A DNA stretch of 64,000 nt from CAZSSH01 sp964609825 (GCA_964609825.1 CAZSSH010000002.1:62001-126000); one strand, 5' to 3'; counted from the stretch's first letter, positions 43,845 to 52,700 are shown. Notes: generated by a model from the letters alone, not told the origin. Translations and numbers: made by a program.

Positions 43845-45293
43845 TTACTCACGCGGCGTAATTTTTCCAATATTCAGGTATCTGCCCATCACTTCAAAAT
43901 CCACATCATAAAGCGAGTTGTCACTCATTAAAAGGATACCGGAATATTTTTCATCACCGATGGTTTTCACTTTCAAAATATCCTTGCCAAAAAGTTTCGA
44001 GTTATTTTTCTTTAACCTTTCGTTAAAAATCTCCAATGCCCACTCCTTGGCAAATTCCGGCTCCGAAATACTCAAAAACTGACCATCACGGTCAACCTCA
44101 ACTTTAATTTTGTATTTTTGACCGCTATCCATAACTGCAATGCCCGAGTAACAATCCGGTTTTCCCGTTGACTGCCATGCTTCGAGCCTGACACAGTGGC
44201 CATTGTCCAACTTGTAATGATTGAGCTGTTTCGTCACGTTATCAAGGACCAGAGAAATCATTGCAATTCTCGCACAATCTTCTTCATCTATCCTGATCTC
44301 TTTTAGTGTCAGCATGATTTTGATCCTGTTGCCGTCGTTTAACACCGCGATGCCGGTACAGAGCTCCGGCGTACTTTTGATCTCCTCCACTCCAAGGCAT
44401 CGAAAATTGCCTTGAGGCGCGCCCTCTTTCAACATTGCCGTCACCCGATCCAATATCGCTTGGCTGGTGATTGTCGCTGCCAAGAATATTTGCGAGATTC
44501 GCGCTGCCCCCTCCTCCTCAACGTGAAGCCCTTGGGCAGTGACCTTAACTTTAATTTTACTTCCGTCATTCAAAATAGCTGTGCCGGTGCAAAACTCGGA
44601 CGAGCTTTTTATGTCCTCCACCCGCAGACATTGCATGTCACTCAAGACCACGTTTTTTCTCAGCATTGCCGTAAGTTGGTTCAGCGTCGCTTTGCTGGTG
44701 ATGACTGCTGACCAATACGCCGGGTCGTTGGATTCAACATAAATTTTTCCGTCCTGCCGGGTAATATTGATGCGAAACTGGGCTCCGTCGTTGAGCGTCA
44801 CGGTCCCGGTAAACACATCAATTGACTTCTTTTTGAGAGAAGATACTTTTGCACAAAAGGGTTCGCCCATGATCTGATCAACGACTTTTGCCGCCGCCTG
44901 GCATATCTCTTTTTCATTCGGGATATATATCGTGCCACAATAATATCCGACAATGGCAACTCCGGCAATGACGATTAGTGTCATCGATAACAACTTGATT
45001 TTTCGCTTGATTCCAGGAGGCGGCAGCAACGCTCTCAAAGCTAGTGCCCATCTGTTTTGCTGATCCAGAGACAGAAACTCCACTGAACATTCCGCTTCCG
45101 ACGTTGAAATAATTAAAAGAGTCCCTTTCATAGAAACGGATTTCAGATTGCTTAATGGAATTTTACAAACATCTTGACCGGTAGGGCCGCCGATAACAAT
45201 CAGATACGAGTCAAGGATTTCTAAGACTCCGGCTCCTTCAAAATTGACGAGCGCACCGCAAGTCTGAATAATTTTTACTTCTGTTTTCATCAT
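43845..45293 (-). CDS. Membrane-anchored protein with PH-like N-terminus and internal repeats
   Basis: A 482-aa protein. Residues 1-95 form a beta-rich domain related to the start of the next gene upstream ('GALVNFEGAGVLEILDSYLI' versus 'GTLAALKYTGVLEIAETYLV'). One span follows ('LLSMTLIVIAGVAIVGYYCG'). The external part holds about five units, each with a Cys, a Cys-x-Gly and a 'LNDGxxxxI' strand pair, for example 'CTGTAILNDGSKIKVKV'. Two Cys per unit suggest disulphides. Function unknown; shared design with its neighbours suggests a common envelope role. Confidence 0.65.
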   Translation of the reverse strand: MMKTEVKIIQTCGALVNFEGAGVLEILDSYLIVIGGPTGQDVCKIPLSNLKSVSMKGTLLIISTSEAECSVEFLSLDQQNRWALALRALLPPPGIKRKIKLLSMTLIVIAGVAIVGYYCGTIYIPNEKEICQAAAKVVDQIMGEPFCAKVSSLKKKSIDVFTGTVTLNDGAQFRINITRQDGKIYVESNDPAYWSAVITSKATLNQLTAMLRKNVVLSDMQCLRVEDIKSSSEFCTGTAILNDGSKIKVKVTAQGLHVEEEGAARISQIFLAATITSQAILDRVTAMLKEGAPQGNFRCLGVEEIKSTPELCTGIAVLNDGNRIKIMLTLKEIRIDEEDCARIAMISLVLDNVTKQLNHYKLDNGHCVRLEAWQSTGKPDCYSGIAVMDSGQKYKIKVEVDRDGQFLSISEPEFAKEWALEIFNERLKKNNSKLFGKDILKVKTIGDEKYSGILLMSDNSLYDVDFEVMGRYLNIGKITPRE

Positions 45294-45410
45294 GATTTCC
45301 TTTGAAAAATTAACGAGAGCGGAGCTTATAGATGTCGATAAAAAATTTGCGGATATAGTTTGCCATTTTTCTGTCCTTTCCTTTTGCTTGTAAACCAGTT
45401 CTCAAGATTA

Positions 45411-46607
45411 TCAAAGCAATGCTCTCAGAATTGTATCAACACCAAAGACGGCATTGAAATCATCCACTTTCATTAAGCAAAATATAAGGAAAGAGACAAA
45501 CCACAGAACGAAACACCCCCATCCGCTTTTCGTAACCTTGGCTCGCAACCCTATGTAAACCGGAACCATAAGCAAGCACCACCCGGCAGAAACTCGCTTT
45601 TCCGTCCAACCGCTTTGTTTCAGAGTCCAACTGTCCAATAAACAGAGAACTCCGTTGATAGAGAGGAAGATAATCCATGGGAGCCAGGAAAGCATTAGAA
45701 TTTCGGTCTGTACTCCATCTGAAAGATATCGCCCGCATTTTTCGAGGACTTCTGCGAACGTTTCATCAGGAAGGATTGCTGCCGCATATTTAAGTTCGGA
45801 AGTGAATCTTCCCCCCGACTGCGAAACCATCTCCGAGTACACGGAGGCAAACGAATTGGGGATTGCCTGTTGAAAATTTCTGGCGATTTCTCCTGCAATA
45901 TCACACTTAATGAAACCGGTTATGACACGAATCAAAACTCCTCCATAAATCGGAGCAAACGCTATCCACCACAACCAAAGATTGCTGATGGAATTCCCGG
46001 TAAGAGGCGGAGGCACATCTGCCAGGTTGCTCAATTCCGGAATCAGACGCAGAGGCAACCAATCGCTTTGTCCGCGCTTCCATACCAAGGTTTCCGTGTC
46101 GATTGCATTTTGCCGGAAGAGCGCATCGACTTCATTTTTCGTTAAGGGGCCAACGCGCTTGGAACCATCTTGAATATACCACTGGGAAGAATTGTTCGCC
46201 TCCTCGGATGGCAATGGAGTTTTCCGCTGCAAAAATTCGCCACAAAAACGGCACTTGATTGCTTCCTGTTTGATTTTTTCCGCACAAATGGGACATTTAC
46301 GTGTATCGGCGTCAGGGATTTCCTCTTGAACAGACAGCAACACTTCAAGTGCCTTATGGAAAGTGGTTTTAATTTCCGGGGACGGAAGCTCCAGTACACA
46401 CTTTGCTTCCGGATTCGCAAAGATCAACTGCAAAACAGTATCCGTCCCCGAAATGGCCCGAAGACTGTTCTGCGAAAGTTTACAGGGGCTCTGACCGGAA
46501 AAATCGGAGGTAAAAACAAGATACGTTTCGGCAATTTCCAGAACTCCAGTATATTTGAGTGCAGCAAGAGTTCCGCTGGTTTCGAGAAATTTCACTCCAG
46601 TTTTCAT
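45411..46607 (-). CDS. Membrane protein with PH-like, zinc-ribbon and GYF_2 domains
   Basis: A 398-aa protein. Residues 1-95 are a beta-rich domain shared with the downstream 482-aa protein. A zinc ribbon follows ('CPICAEKIKQEAIKCRFCGE'), then a GYF_2-type domain ('WYIQDGSKRVGPLTKNEVDA' to 'VWKRGQSDWLPL'). The C-terminal half has about four spans. GYF_2 domains often bind proline-rich partners. It belongs to the same minus-strand group as the zinc-ribbon and beta-flower genes. The role is unknown. Confidence 0.7.
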   Translation of the reverse strand: MKTGVKFLETSGTLAALKYTGVLEIAETYLVFTSDFSGQSPCKLSQNSLRAISGTDTVLQLIFANPEAKCVLELPSPEIKTTFHKALEVLLSVQEEIPDADTRKCPICAEKIKQEAIKCRFCGEFLQRKTPLPSEEANNSSQWYIQDGSKRVGPLTKNEVDALFRQNAIDTETLVWKRGQSDWLPLRLIPELSNLADVPPPLTGNSISNLWLWWIAFAPIYGGVLIRVITGFIKCDIAGEIARNFQQAIPNSFASVYSEMVSQSGGRFTSELKYAAAILPDETFAEVLEKCGRYLSDGVQTEILMLSWLPWIIFLSINGVLCLLDSWTLKQSGWTEKRVSAGWCLLMVPVYIGLRAKVTKSGWGCFVLWFVSFLIFCLMKVDDFNAVFGVDTILRALL

Positions 46608-46628
46608 CGCGGTTCTTCCTTTCGTCGC

Positions 46629-46892
46629 TTAACGGGAGCTAAGTTTGTAGATAAAGTAACCGATCCAACCCAGCGAAACCAGAAGCCCGCCCACGATGGC
46701 AGTGATCGCCTGATCTTTGGTATTGCTCATACTCTGAAAGCTTTCCTCCGGGGTCATAGCCCGAAAAGCTTTGATGCCGAGAATGATGGCAGGGATGCCC
46801 AAAATAGGTCCGCCCAGGACGATTGCAACAAATGCGAGGGTGCTGCCGATGGATGCCAGTTTTGCGGCCTTGGTCTTGATGGTCTTGCTCAT
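46629..46892 (-). CDS. Small two-span membrane protein (DUF4190-like)
   Basis: An 87-aa protein with two spans ('LAFVAIVLGGPILGIPAIIL' and 'AITAIVGGLLVSLGWIGYFI') separated by a charged loop, resembling DUF4190-type proteins that often accompany GYF_2 proteins. Start 46892 (MSKTIKTKAAK) has AAGGA eight bases upstream. First gene of the group that reads towards 42.9 kb. Confidence 0.65.
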   Translation of the reverse strand: MSKTIKTKAAKLASIGSTLAFVAIVLGGPILGIPAIILGIKAFRAMTPEESFQSMSNTKDQAITAIVGGLLVSLGWIGYFIYKLSSR

Positions 46893-46957
46893 AATGATTC
46901 CTTGCTTGATTTTTTTAGGAATGCGACCAAAAAAGAGGACACATCCCAATGAATTGT

Positions 46958-47071
46958 CACCAGAAAGGCACTAGCAAGCCCATACGACGACAAACACGGA
47001 ATGTGTCCAAAATCAAGACACAGTTCATGCAGTCGGCCGTCGTATTTGAAATTGCTAGTTTCTTCTGGTGG
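46958..47071. repeat. Nested inverted-repeat structure
   Basis: Outer imperfect arms of about 33 bp (46958-46989 and 47038-47071; identical blocks ATACGACG/CGTCGTAT, CTAGCAA/TTGCTAG and CACCAG/CTGGTG) enclose an inner hairpin TGTGTC-N9-GACACA (47002-47022). The whole 114 bp can fold as a cruciform. No gene covers it. Nothing else is recognised in 46893-47233. Confidence 0.7.
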
Positions 47072-47233
47072 CCATAATATAATTTTTCAGTTCGGATTTA
47101 CTTTTTAATTACAGTTTCAACTTTTCCTTTCAGTTTTCACTATGGCGGTTAATATATCCCCCACGGTTTGAAAAGTCAAACTGCTTTACTGCATGAAAAT
47201 CGTTTTTGCGTCGCAGGGCTTGCCAGTGATTGC

Positions 47234-47752
47234 TTATTCCTTTCTTTGTTTGAGGTAATTCAAAAGTTCGAGCAGTCGTTTGCACAAAATTTGGCGGTCC
47301 CGCCGTCGCCGCGCTTGCAGCAACATCACCCCGGCAATCGAGCATTTGCGTCGATAAATTGCACTCGGGACAAACCGGCCGGGGATCAATGCTGAAACCG
47401 CCTCGGCCATCGTCGAATACTCTTGCAGCACTTTGCCATGCAGGACGATCCGAAAGACTCGCCGGGCGTCCTGATGCCACGGGATAAAGAGATAAGGCTC
47501 TTCCAGTGCGCAATCCAGCCGGTTTTTGGTTGCGGATTGTATTTTTGCCTCATCCATTGCGTAGTAAATCAGGTCATCGCGACCCTCAAGCCGTCCCCGG
47601 ACCTGATGAAGCTCCGGCGACAACCGATTCCAGGACGGCCGCCAAACCAGACAAAGCGCATAGCCATCCCGCAGCAAGTCGGCAAGGTCAACGCACGGCC
47701 GGATTTCGTAGATTTCTTCATCGGAAACATATTTTATTGCGGAACGATTCAT
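47234..47752 (-). CDS. Unrecognised 172-aa protein
   Basis: An unrecognised, mostly soluble protein starting MNRSAIKYVSDEEIYEI with GGGAG nine bases upstream. The C-terminal tail is strongly basic ('YRRKCSIAGVML', 'ARRRRDRQIL'), which may bind nucleic acid. It is divergent from the 125-aa gene at 47.9 kb and lies among the Gp2-like genes of the integrative element, so a replication or regulatory role is possible. Confidence 0.55.
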   Translation of the reverse strand: MNRSAIKYVSDEEIYEIRPCVDLADLLRDGYALCLVWRPSWNRLSPELHQVRGRLEGRDDLIYYAMDEAKIQSATKNRLDCALEEPYLFIPWHQDARRVFRIVLHGKVLQEYSTMAEAVSALIPGRFVPSAIYRRKCSIAGVMLLQARRRRDRQILCKRLLELLNYLKQRKE

Positions 47753-47844
47753 CAATTTTTCTCCCTCATTTTATAATAAATTTGAGGAAGTATTTCGTCT
47801 ATTGACCGCAATTGCGCACCATTTATCATAAAATCAGGAATGGG

Positions 47845-47859
47845 GAACCGTCGCGGTTC
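47845..47859 (+). promoter_or_regulatory. Short perfect hairpin before the 125-aa gene
   Basis: GAACCG-TCG-CGGTTC forms a perfect stem 45 bp ahead of the start codon at 47905. It could affect translation or mark an operator. Confidence 0.35.
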
Positions 47860-47904
47860 TGTGTTTCAGCAACAATTAACACAACGACAAGGACAATGAT
47901 AACG

Positions 47905-48282
47905 ATGGAAACTGGCTATTGGGGTAACTACGAAACCGGATCGATCTTTTTGATCGATGACCACGAATTATGGATCAGGCGGGACTGTAACGCGGAAAAA
48001 TTGGGCATTGCGCCCGAAGTGATTGCCAAGTTCGGCGAATTTCCGGACCGGGCTTGTCTGTTGCGCTTTTTGTTTGCCAACGCACCGGTGATACGCTTTC
48101 GCGGACACGGGCCGTTTGTCACCTTTGAGTTTGAATCCCATGACTGGGAGAAACCGCTGAAATTAATTGAAACATGGTGCCAGGCCAATGCAGGACCGTT
48201 TCTCGGCTTAAATATGTTTAACTTCCACAGGACAGAGCGGCGCTTTGTCCTGTGGAAGGATTTTGAGACAGCAAAAAGCTAA
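47905..48282 (+). CDS. Unrecognised 125-aa protein, partly duplicated downstream
   Basis: A small soluble protein starting METGYWGNYETGSIFLIDDH; AAGGA lies 11 bases upstream. Family not recognised. A truncated, internally deleted copy of its 3' part is at 49192-49283. It is convergent with the Gp2-like gene, and together they form the duplicated unit of this locus. Confidence 0.6.
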   Translation: METGYWGNYETGSIFLIDDHELWIRRDCNAEKLGIAPEVIAKFGEFPDRACLLRFLFANAPVIRFRGHGPFVTFEFESHDWEKPLKLIETWCQANAGPFLGLNMFNFHRTERRFVLWKDFETAKS

Positions 48283-48309
48283 TTACATGGCTCGTTTACC
48301 CGGTTGTTG

Positions 48310-49158
48310 TTACTTCCTAGCGGAAACACCGGCAGATGACTTCAAGAATTTTCGCGAATTTTTAGGGAATTTCTCGAAAATAAGCCCGAATTTTACTATA
48401 ACAAAGCCAGTGTCCAAATCTTCCGTAAGCTCGTTGACCCAGTTTTCCCCTGTTGCATAATTACTCAATCGTTCACTGATCTCCAAAAATCTCGGGGTAG
48501 AACAATCTGGAGGCGTATGTATCAGAACAGAGCCGAGGCAAGAGTCAGCATTCTGCAAAAAATGCTGTGTTATAATGGATGAATATTTTTGCCAAGGGTG
48601 ATAGTCCGAACTCAGATTATTCATAAATATCACGGTATACACCGGGACATCGACGTTGAGAGACACCTGATTTCTACGAATCCAAAAACATTTGGTGCTA
48701 CCGATATTCTGATTGATACTCTCATATACTTTGTGCAAAATCGACTTTACAACCCTATCCCGCTCTAACTTATGTATACGATCCTTGACAGTGAATGAAA
48801 CGGCTATAACGTTGACGCGTTTTTTGGAGCTCCAAAGTTTTTTAAAACACTTGGCAACAATATAACGAGCCCTCATTTGGTGAGTAATAGACAAAGGGGT
48901 ACACTCAACTTCAGGAAACAATAAAGATATCTTAGTCTGAAGGTTTTGTAATCTAGCCATCTCGCGTCGTGATGTTTTTTTGCGCGCGATGGTAGGTTGA
49001 GCGTAAGGCTGTTTGGGCATATTATTCTGATTTTGTTTATTGTGGACATTGTTCCCATCTACAGGGTTTTGTTTCGCATTTTGCATATTGGGTGCTCCGA
49101 CATTGTTCTGTTTCGCATTTTGCACGTTGTTCGCCTTTTGATTTTGTTGATTTTGCAT
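48310..49158 (-). CDS. Gp2/YagK-YfjJ-like protein with Gln/Asn-rich N-terminus, copy 1
   Basis: A 282-aa protein. Residues 1-65 are low-complexity Gln/Asn/Lys. The rest follows the outline of the inovirus Gp2-like protein at 51.1 kb: 'VNVIAVSFTVKDRIHKLERD', then 'STKCFWIRRN', then 'VPVYTVIFMNN' where HPHYHIFVVV is expected, so the HUH His residues are lost. A TAA cuts off eight codons that its paralogue still uses ('QQPGKRAM'), and an upstream TAG removes the paralogue's longer N-terminus. Start 49158 has GGAAAGGGA upstream. Probably not a catalytic Rep. Confidence 0.6.
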   Translation of the reverse strand: MQNQQNQKANNVQNAKQNNVGAPNMQNAKQNPVDGNNVHNKQNQNNMPKQPYAQPTIARKKTSRREMARLQNLQTKISLLFPEVECTPLSITHQMRARYIVAKCFKKLWSSKKRVNVIAVSFTVKDRIHKLERDRVVKSILHKVYESINQNIGSTKCFWIRRNQVSLNVDVPVYTVIFMNNLSSDYHPWQKYSSIITQHFLQNADSCLGSVLIHTPPDCSTPRFLEISERLSNYATGENWVNELTEDLDTGFVIVKFGLIFEKFPKNSRKFLKSSAGVSARK

Positions 49159-49191
49159 TTTGATTCCCTTTCCTAAGTTTTGTTGAATCTA

Positions 49192-49283
49192 TTGCGCTTT
49201 TTGTTTGCCAACGCACCGGTGATACGCTTTCGCGGACACGGGCCGTTTATCCTGTGGAAGGATTTTGAGACGACAAAAATCTA
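49192..49283 (+). pseudogene. Truncated copy of the 125-aa gene
   Basis: The first 57 bp equal 48061-48117 exactly. The sequence then jumps 129 bp, at a TTTGTC microhomology, to match 48248-48310 with three mismatches. There is no start codon and the 5' half is missing, so it is a duplication scar. Confidence 0.85.
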
Positions 49284-49284
49284 A

Positions 49285-50211
49285 TTACATGGCTCGTTTA
49301 CCCGGTTGTTGTTTCTCGTCGGAGAACGTACCGCTAGATGATTTCGACGATCTGACCACTGTCCGCTGCGGTTTTATTTGTGAGCAACCAAAACCGACGA
49401 CGACATAAGTTTTGGCATAAGCATCCGTTAACTTATCGAGCCAATATTTCCCCGCTTCAAGATTGTCAGCCTTATTGCTGACCGCCATATATCCCGGAGC
49501 CGAATGCCTTGGCGGAGTATCCATCGCGAAAGCCTCGCAGTATGCTTCTTTGCCAATCAAAAGATGTCGCTTCAAAGTGGCAAAATAACTTTTCACGGTG
49601 GGGAAATTTCGCCCCCCGTTACTGATGAATACAGCTTCATAAGTCGGGGTATCATGACGCTCTAACGTCCATCTTTTACGAAGCCACACATATTCGGTAC
49701 GACCGACACTCTGGATAATGTCCTGACGTGCCCGCTCCAACATGCCCTGAGCCGTTTCATTCCACTCATCCAACGGAATTGTTTCCTTGAGACGAAATGA
49801 AATAATTGAGACAACGACATTCTTACCGTAACCCCAAAATTGATCAAAACAAGCGTCAATGACGACGCGGGCTACTTCTCGGATAGTCGTTGTTGACTTA
49901 CGTGCAGCATCGATAGCCATTTGAAGAGTCTGCGTTTGAGACTGCGTTTGTTGTTTGGCCGCCTCGCTTGGTTGTGATTTTTGCTGCGCGTTGACAGGCT
50001 GAGCGTGATGCTGTTTCGGCATATTCTTCTGATTTGGTTTTTGGCGGACATTATTCCCCTTGACGGGTTTTTGTTTCGCCTTTTGCACGTTGTTCGCCTT
50101 TGCCTTGTTTTGATTTTGTTGGTTTTGCATGTTGTTTCCCTTTCCAGTTTTTTGTTGAATCTTTTGCGCTTTGGTTGCACCGACATTGTTTGGTTGTAAT
50201 TTTTCAGACAT
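49285..50211 (-). CDS. Gp2/YagK-YfjJ-like protein with Gln/Asn-rich N-terminus, copy 2
   Basis: A 308-aa paralogue of the 48310 gene. It has a longer low-complexity N-terminus (MSEKLQPNNVGATK) and complete C-terminal codons. The core 'NVVVSIISFRLKETIPLDEW', 'RTEYVWLRKR' and 'TPTYEAVFISNGG' lies where the HUH protein has its catalytic block; no HxH remains. Core identity to copy 1 is low (about a quarter by eye), although flanking DNA is almost identical. AAAGGA lies eight bases before the start. Function is not known; a regulator or accessory replication protein is possible. Confidence 0.65.
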   Translation of the reverse strand: MSEKLQPNNVGATKAQKIQQKTGKGNNMQNQQNQNKAKANNVQKAKQKPVKGNNVRQKPNQKNMPKQHHAQPVNAQQKSQPSEAAKQQTQSQTQTLQMAIDAARKSTTTIREVARVVIDACFDQFWGYGKNVVVSIISFRLKETIPLDEWNETAQGMLERARQDIIQSVGRTEYVWLRKRWTLERHDTPTYEAVFISNGGRNFPTVKSYFATLKRHLLIGKEAYCEAFAMDTPPRHSAPGYMAVSNKADNLEAGKYWLDKLTDAYAKTYVVVGFGCSQIKPQRTVVRSSKSSSGTFSDEKQQPGKRAM

Positions 50212-50236
50212 TTTAATTTCCTTTCATTTGCCTGTT

Positions 50237-50851
50237 TTACGCTGATATCCGCGACCGGGGACTCCGCTTGATTTTTTCATAAAATTCTTTGGGTTTCTTG
50301 GGCCCATGCATCAGGGTTCTCGACTTCCCGAATTTGATGTACTCCGAGTCCTGCAAATAGTGATAACACCAATCCATCGCGGTTTGGAAATTTTCGCCGT
50401 TAATCACGATGCCGAAATCACCGGGGATCGGCGGCACGTTGAGGGTTACTTGTGAAAATTCCCCCGACAAGGACAATTCATCGTCCAACACTTTGCAGAA
50501 TCCTTCGTGCAGCATTTGCCCACTGCGAATCACCGTGTTATCGGCATAGAGGAGAACCCGGAAACGTCCTCCGCGCTCCTCGCCCTCCATTCGCGGCAGC
50601 TTAAATAGGGCAAAGTTGATCCCCACCCCACACCGAATCAGTTCGCCCCGAAACGATTTCAGGGCTCTTGTCAGCGGCGCGGCGGCCTTGCTTGGGCAAA
50701 GCCCCGGAATGTTGACCGTCAGGCAAACCAACAACATCTTTTCATGCTGGCAGAAAAAGTTGTCGAAAGTTCCCCGCATCTCAATTGCGGCCATGTTGCG
50801 CCAGGGCGCGTCTTCGTAAAGGTTAAAGTTTATCAAGGTATAATTCATCAT
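50237..50851 (-). CDS. Gp2-like protein without HUH histidines
   Basis: A 204-aa protein. 'QHEKMLLVCLTVNIPGLCPS' aligns with 'CHERLFICHFTVNIPADFEL' of the 51.1-kb protein, and 'GRFRVLLYAD' lies where HPHYHIFVVV would be. It keeps the fold outline but has lost the metal-binding His pair, so it probably binds rather than nicks DNA. It lies 25 bp upstream of copy 2 of the Gln/Asn-rich paralogue. Confidence 0.6.
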   Translation of the reverse strand: MMNYTLINFNLYEDAPWRNMAAIEMRGTFDNFFCQHEKMLLVCLTVNIPGLCPSKAAAPLTRALKSFRGELIRCGVGINFALFKLPRMEGEERGGRFRVLLYADNTVIRSGQMLHEGFCKVLDDELSLSGEFSQVTLNVPPIPGDFGIVINGENFQTAMDWCYHYLQDSEYIKFGKSRTLMHGPKKPKEFYEKIKRSPRSRISA

Positions 50852-51066
50852 TTTCTTTATTCTTTCGTTTAGCTTTTAAATACATATATCCCCAACAGAG
50901 ACCGCCGAAACGGAGTCCGTCAGAGATAACTATTTTTTAAAATACGAACTGGTCTTGCCTGTAAACATCCTCCTTTCAAGGTTGACCGGGTCTCCCGATG
51001 TCGTAAAGGTACTTCTCGTGCACAAAAGCATCTCGACCACCTTCGGTACCCCCAAATGGTTTCCCG

Positions 51067-51858
51067 TCACGCCAAAGCGACGGAAGATACCTCCACGGGC
51101 TTTTTAGAGCCCCCGGTCAACGGGTCAAAATCCAAAATCTCTTCCAAGTTGAGGTGACTGCCGCCCCAAGCCATCCACTCCTCCTCGGACATCATCGGGT
51201 CGGCCAAATCAAACTCGACCTCCTCCTGACGCTCTTCCTGCGGAGACAGGGCGACAATATTTTGCCGATACAGATAGCCCTTGGAGAAGCCAAAGGTTTT
51301 CTGCCCGTGCGGAGCCGCCTTGGTCTCGACCTTGGCCAAGTAAGACAGCCAAAAAATTGCGTCCTGAAAATTGTCCAGCTTGGCCGAGACCTTTTTGCCC
51401 CACTTGTAAGAGTCCTGATGGGGCGAGTTGCAGTGGACACTGGTTGCCGCGCCGCCGAGCTTGGGAACGATCAGCGAGCACAAATGTTTGGAAATCTCGT
51501 AGGCCGACTGGATATACTTCCCCTGAACCACCACAAAAATATGGTAGTGGGGGTGCCCGTTGCTGGCATAGTCACCTTTTTCGCGCGCCCAGAGATACTC
51601 GGTTTTGATCTTGCGGTTCAACATCGTCCGCCGCCAACTTTGCAGCGCGGAGCTGATAAAATCGTTGGCTTCCAGCTCAAAATCGGCCGGAATGTTGACA
51701 GTAAAGTGACAGATAAACAGCCGCTCGTGGCAAGCCGTCCACATGTAGTTTAAAGTCTTGGAAATCGCCTGCAAGATCTCGCGGCGGCAACCCTGGTCGC
51801 CAAGATTGATCGGATAGTCGGCAAAAATGCTCTCTCTGTAAATGTCGGGTCTTCCCAT
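51067..51858 (-). CDS. Inovirus-type Gp2 / YagK-YfjJ domain replication protein
   Basis: A 263-aa protein of the inovirus Gp2/YagK-YfjJ type, a rolling-circle-like replication initiator. 'CHERLFICHFTVNIPADF' starts the core, 'YLWAREKGDYASNG' precedes the HUH-like 'HPHYHIFVVV', and 'DAIFWLSYLAKVETK' carries a possible catalytic Tyr. This is the only one of the four related genes with the HxH motif. GAGG lies eight bases before the start. It likely serves the mobile element carrying the integrase at 52.7 kb. No coat or Zot-like genes are visible, so it is not a complete inovirus. Confidence 0.75.
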   Translation of the reverse strand: MGRPDIYRESIFADYPINLGDQGCRREILQAISKTLNYMWTACHERLFICHFTVNIPADFELEANDFISSALQSWRRTMLNRKIKTEYLWAREKGDYASNGHPHYHIFVVVQGKYIQSAYEISKHLCSLIVPKLGGAATSVHCNSPHQDSYKWGKKVSAKLDNFQDAIFWLSYLAKVETKAAPHGQKTFGFSKGYLYRQNIVALSPQEERQEEVEFDLADPMMSEEEWMAWGGSHLNLEEILDFDPLTGGSKKPVEVSSVALA

Positions 51859-52113
51859 AATACCTCTTTTCTCCTTTGTGTAGGTTTTGTGTGTCTATAT
51901 ATAGAATAATTCTCCAGAGCTCCGCTTAAACCTAAATGTAGCAATCCGGGCAATCTTTTTTTCCGTGGGGGTGGGGGCCCGGGGTGGTGTCTCTGTAATA
52001 AATAAGATTAATACAGTTAAATAATATCAACAAAATATAATAACCCCCGCGTCTTTCCGCTCGTTTTTCGGGGAAAAGGCGTTTCAACACAAGTACAATT
52101 TTGAGGAGGCCCG

Positions 52114-52464
52114 ATGGAAGTCAAAGTCAAAAGCTCAACCGTGAATTTGCTGGCCAAGCTGCTGCGACCGCTAACCGAAGTAGGAGTCGTAAGTTTTGCC
52201 GAAGAAAGGGAAATCGTGGCGCAGCTGCGAAATCTTGCCAAGACCGGCGAAATGATCCCGGCAATCTTGCCCAAGCTGATCGACCAGCAAGAAGCCGCCG
52301 AAATGCTCGGGATCAGTTTGGCCAACTTTAAGAAGATGGAGCGCAACCAGGCACTCCCGTTTAAACGCAAACAAATCGGCACGGCGGTACGGTACCGAAA
52401 CACCGATATCGTCAAATTCATCCTGGCGGAAGAACCCGACACCATATCTCCTGACAACAGCTGA
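52114..52464 (+). CDS. Excisionase / AlpA-like helix-turn-helix protein
   Basis: A 116-aa protein. The C-terminal 55 residues form a MerR/AlpA-type HTH: 'LIDQQEAAEMLGISLANFKK', then 'ALPFKRKQIGTAVRYRNTDI'. This fits excisionases that direct an integrase toward excision. A strong GAGGAGG lies six bases before the start. It is convergent with the integrase gene across 236 bp. Confidence 0.82.
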   Translation: MEVKVKSSTVNLLAKLLRPLTEVGVVSFAEEREIVAQLRNLAKTGEMIPAILPKLIDQQEAAEMLGISLANFKKMERNQALPFKRKQIGTAVRYRNTDIVKFILAEEPDTISPDNS

Positions 52465-52700
52465 CGCACACTCATAAATTTTACCCATTTCGTATGGTTG
52501 ATAAAATACGAAAAATATCCCCCTACTATTATAACAAAGCTCAGGAGTGCGCTGTCAACTGGGTAAAATTTTGACATGGACGGAAAATATCAAAATATGT
52601 TGATTCGTCCATAAAAACTGACATATTGGAAGCGTTTTGAGAAAATTCCAAAAAATAAGGCAAGAAACATTAATATAAAAGTTACATCGGCCAAAATGAC

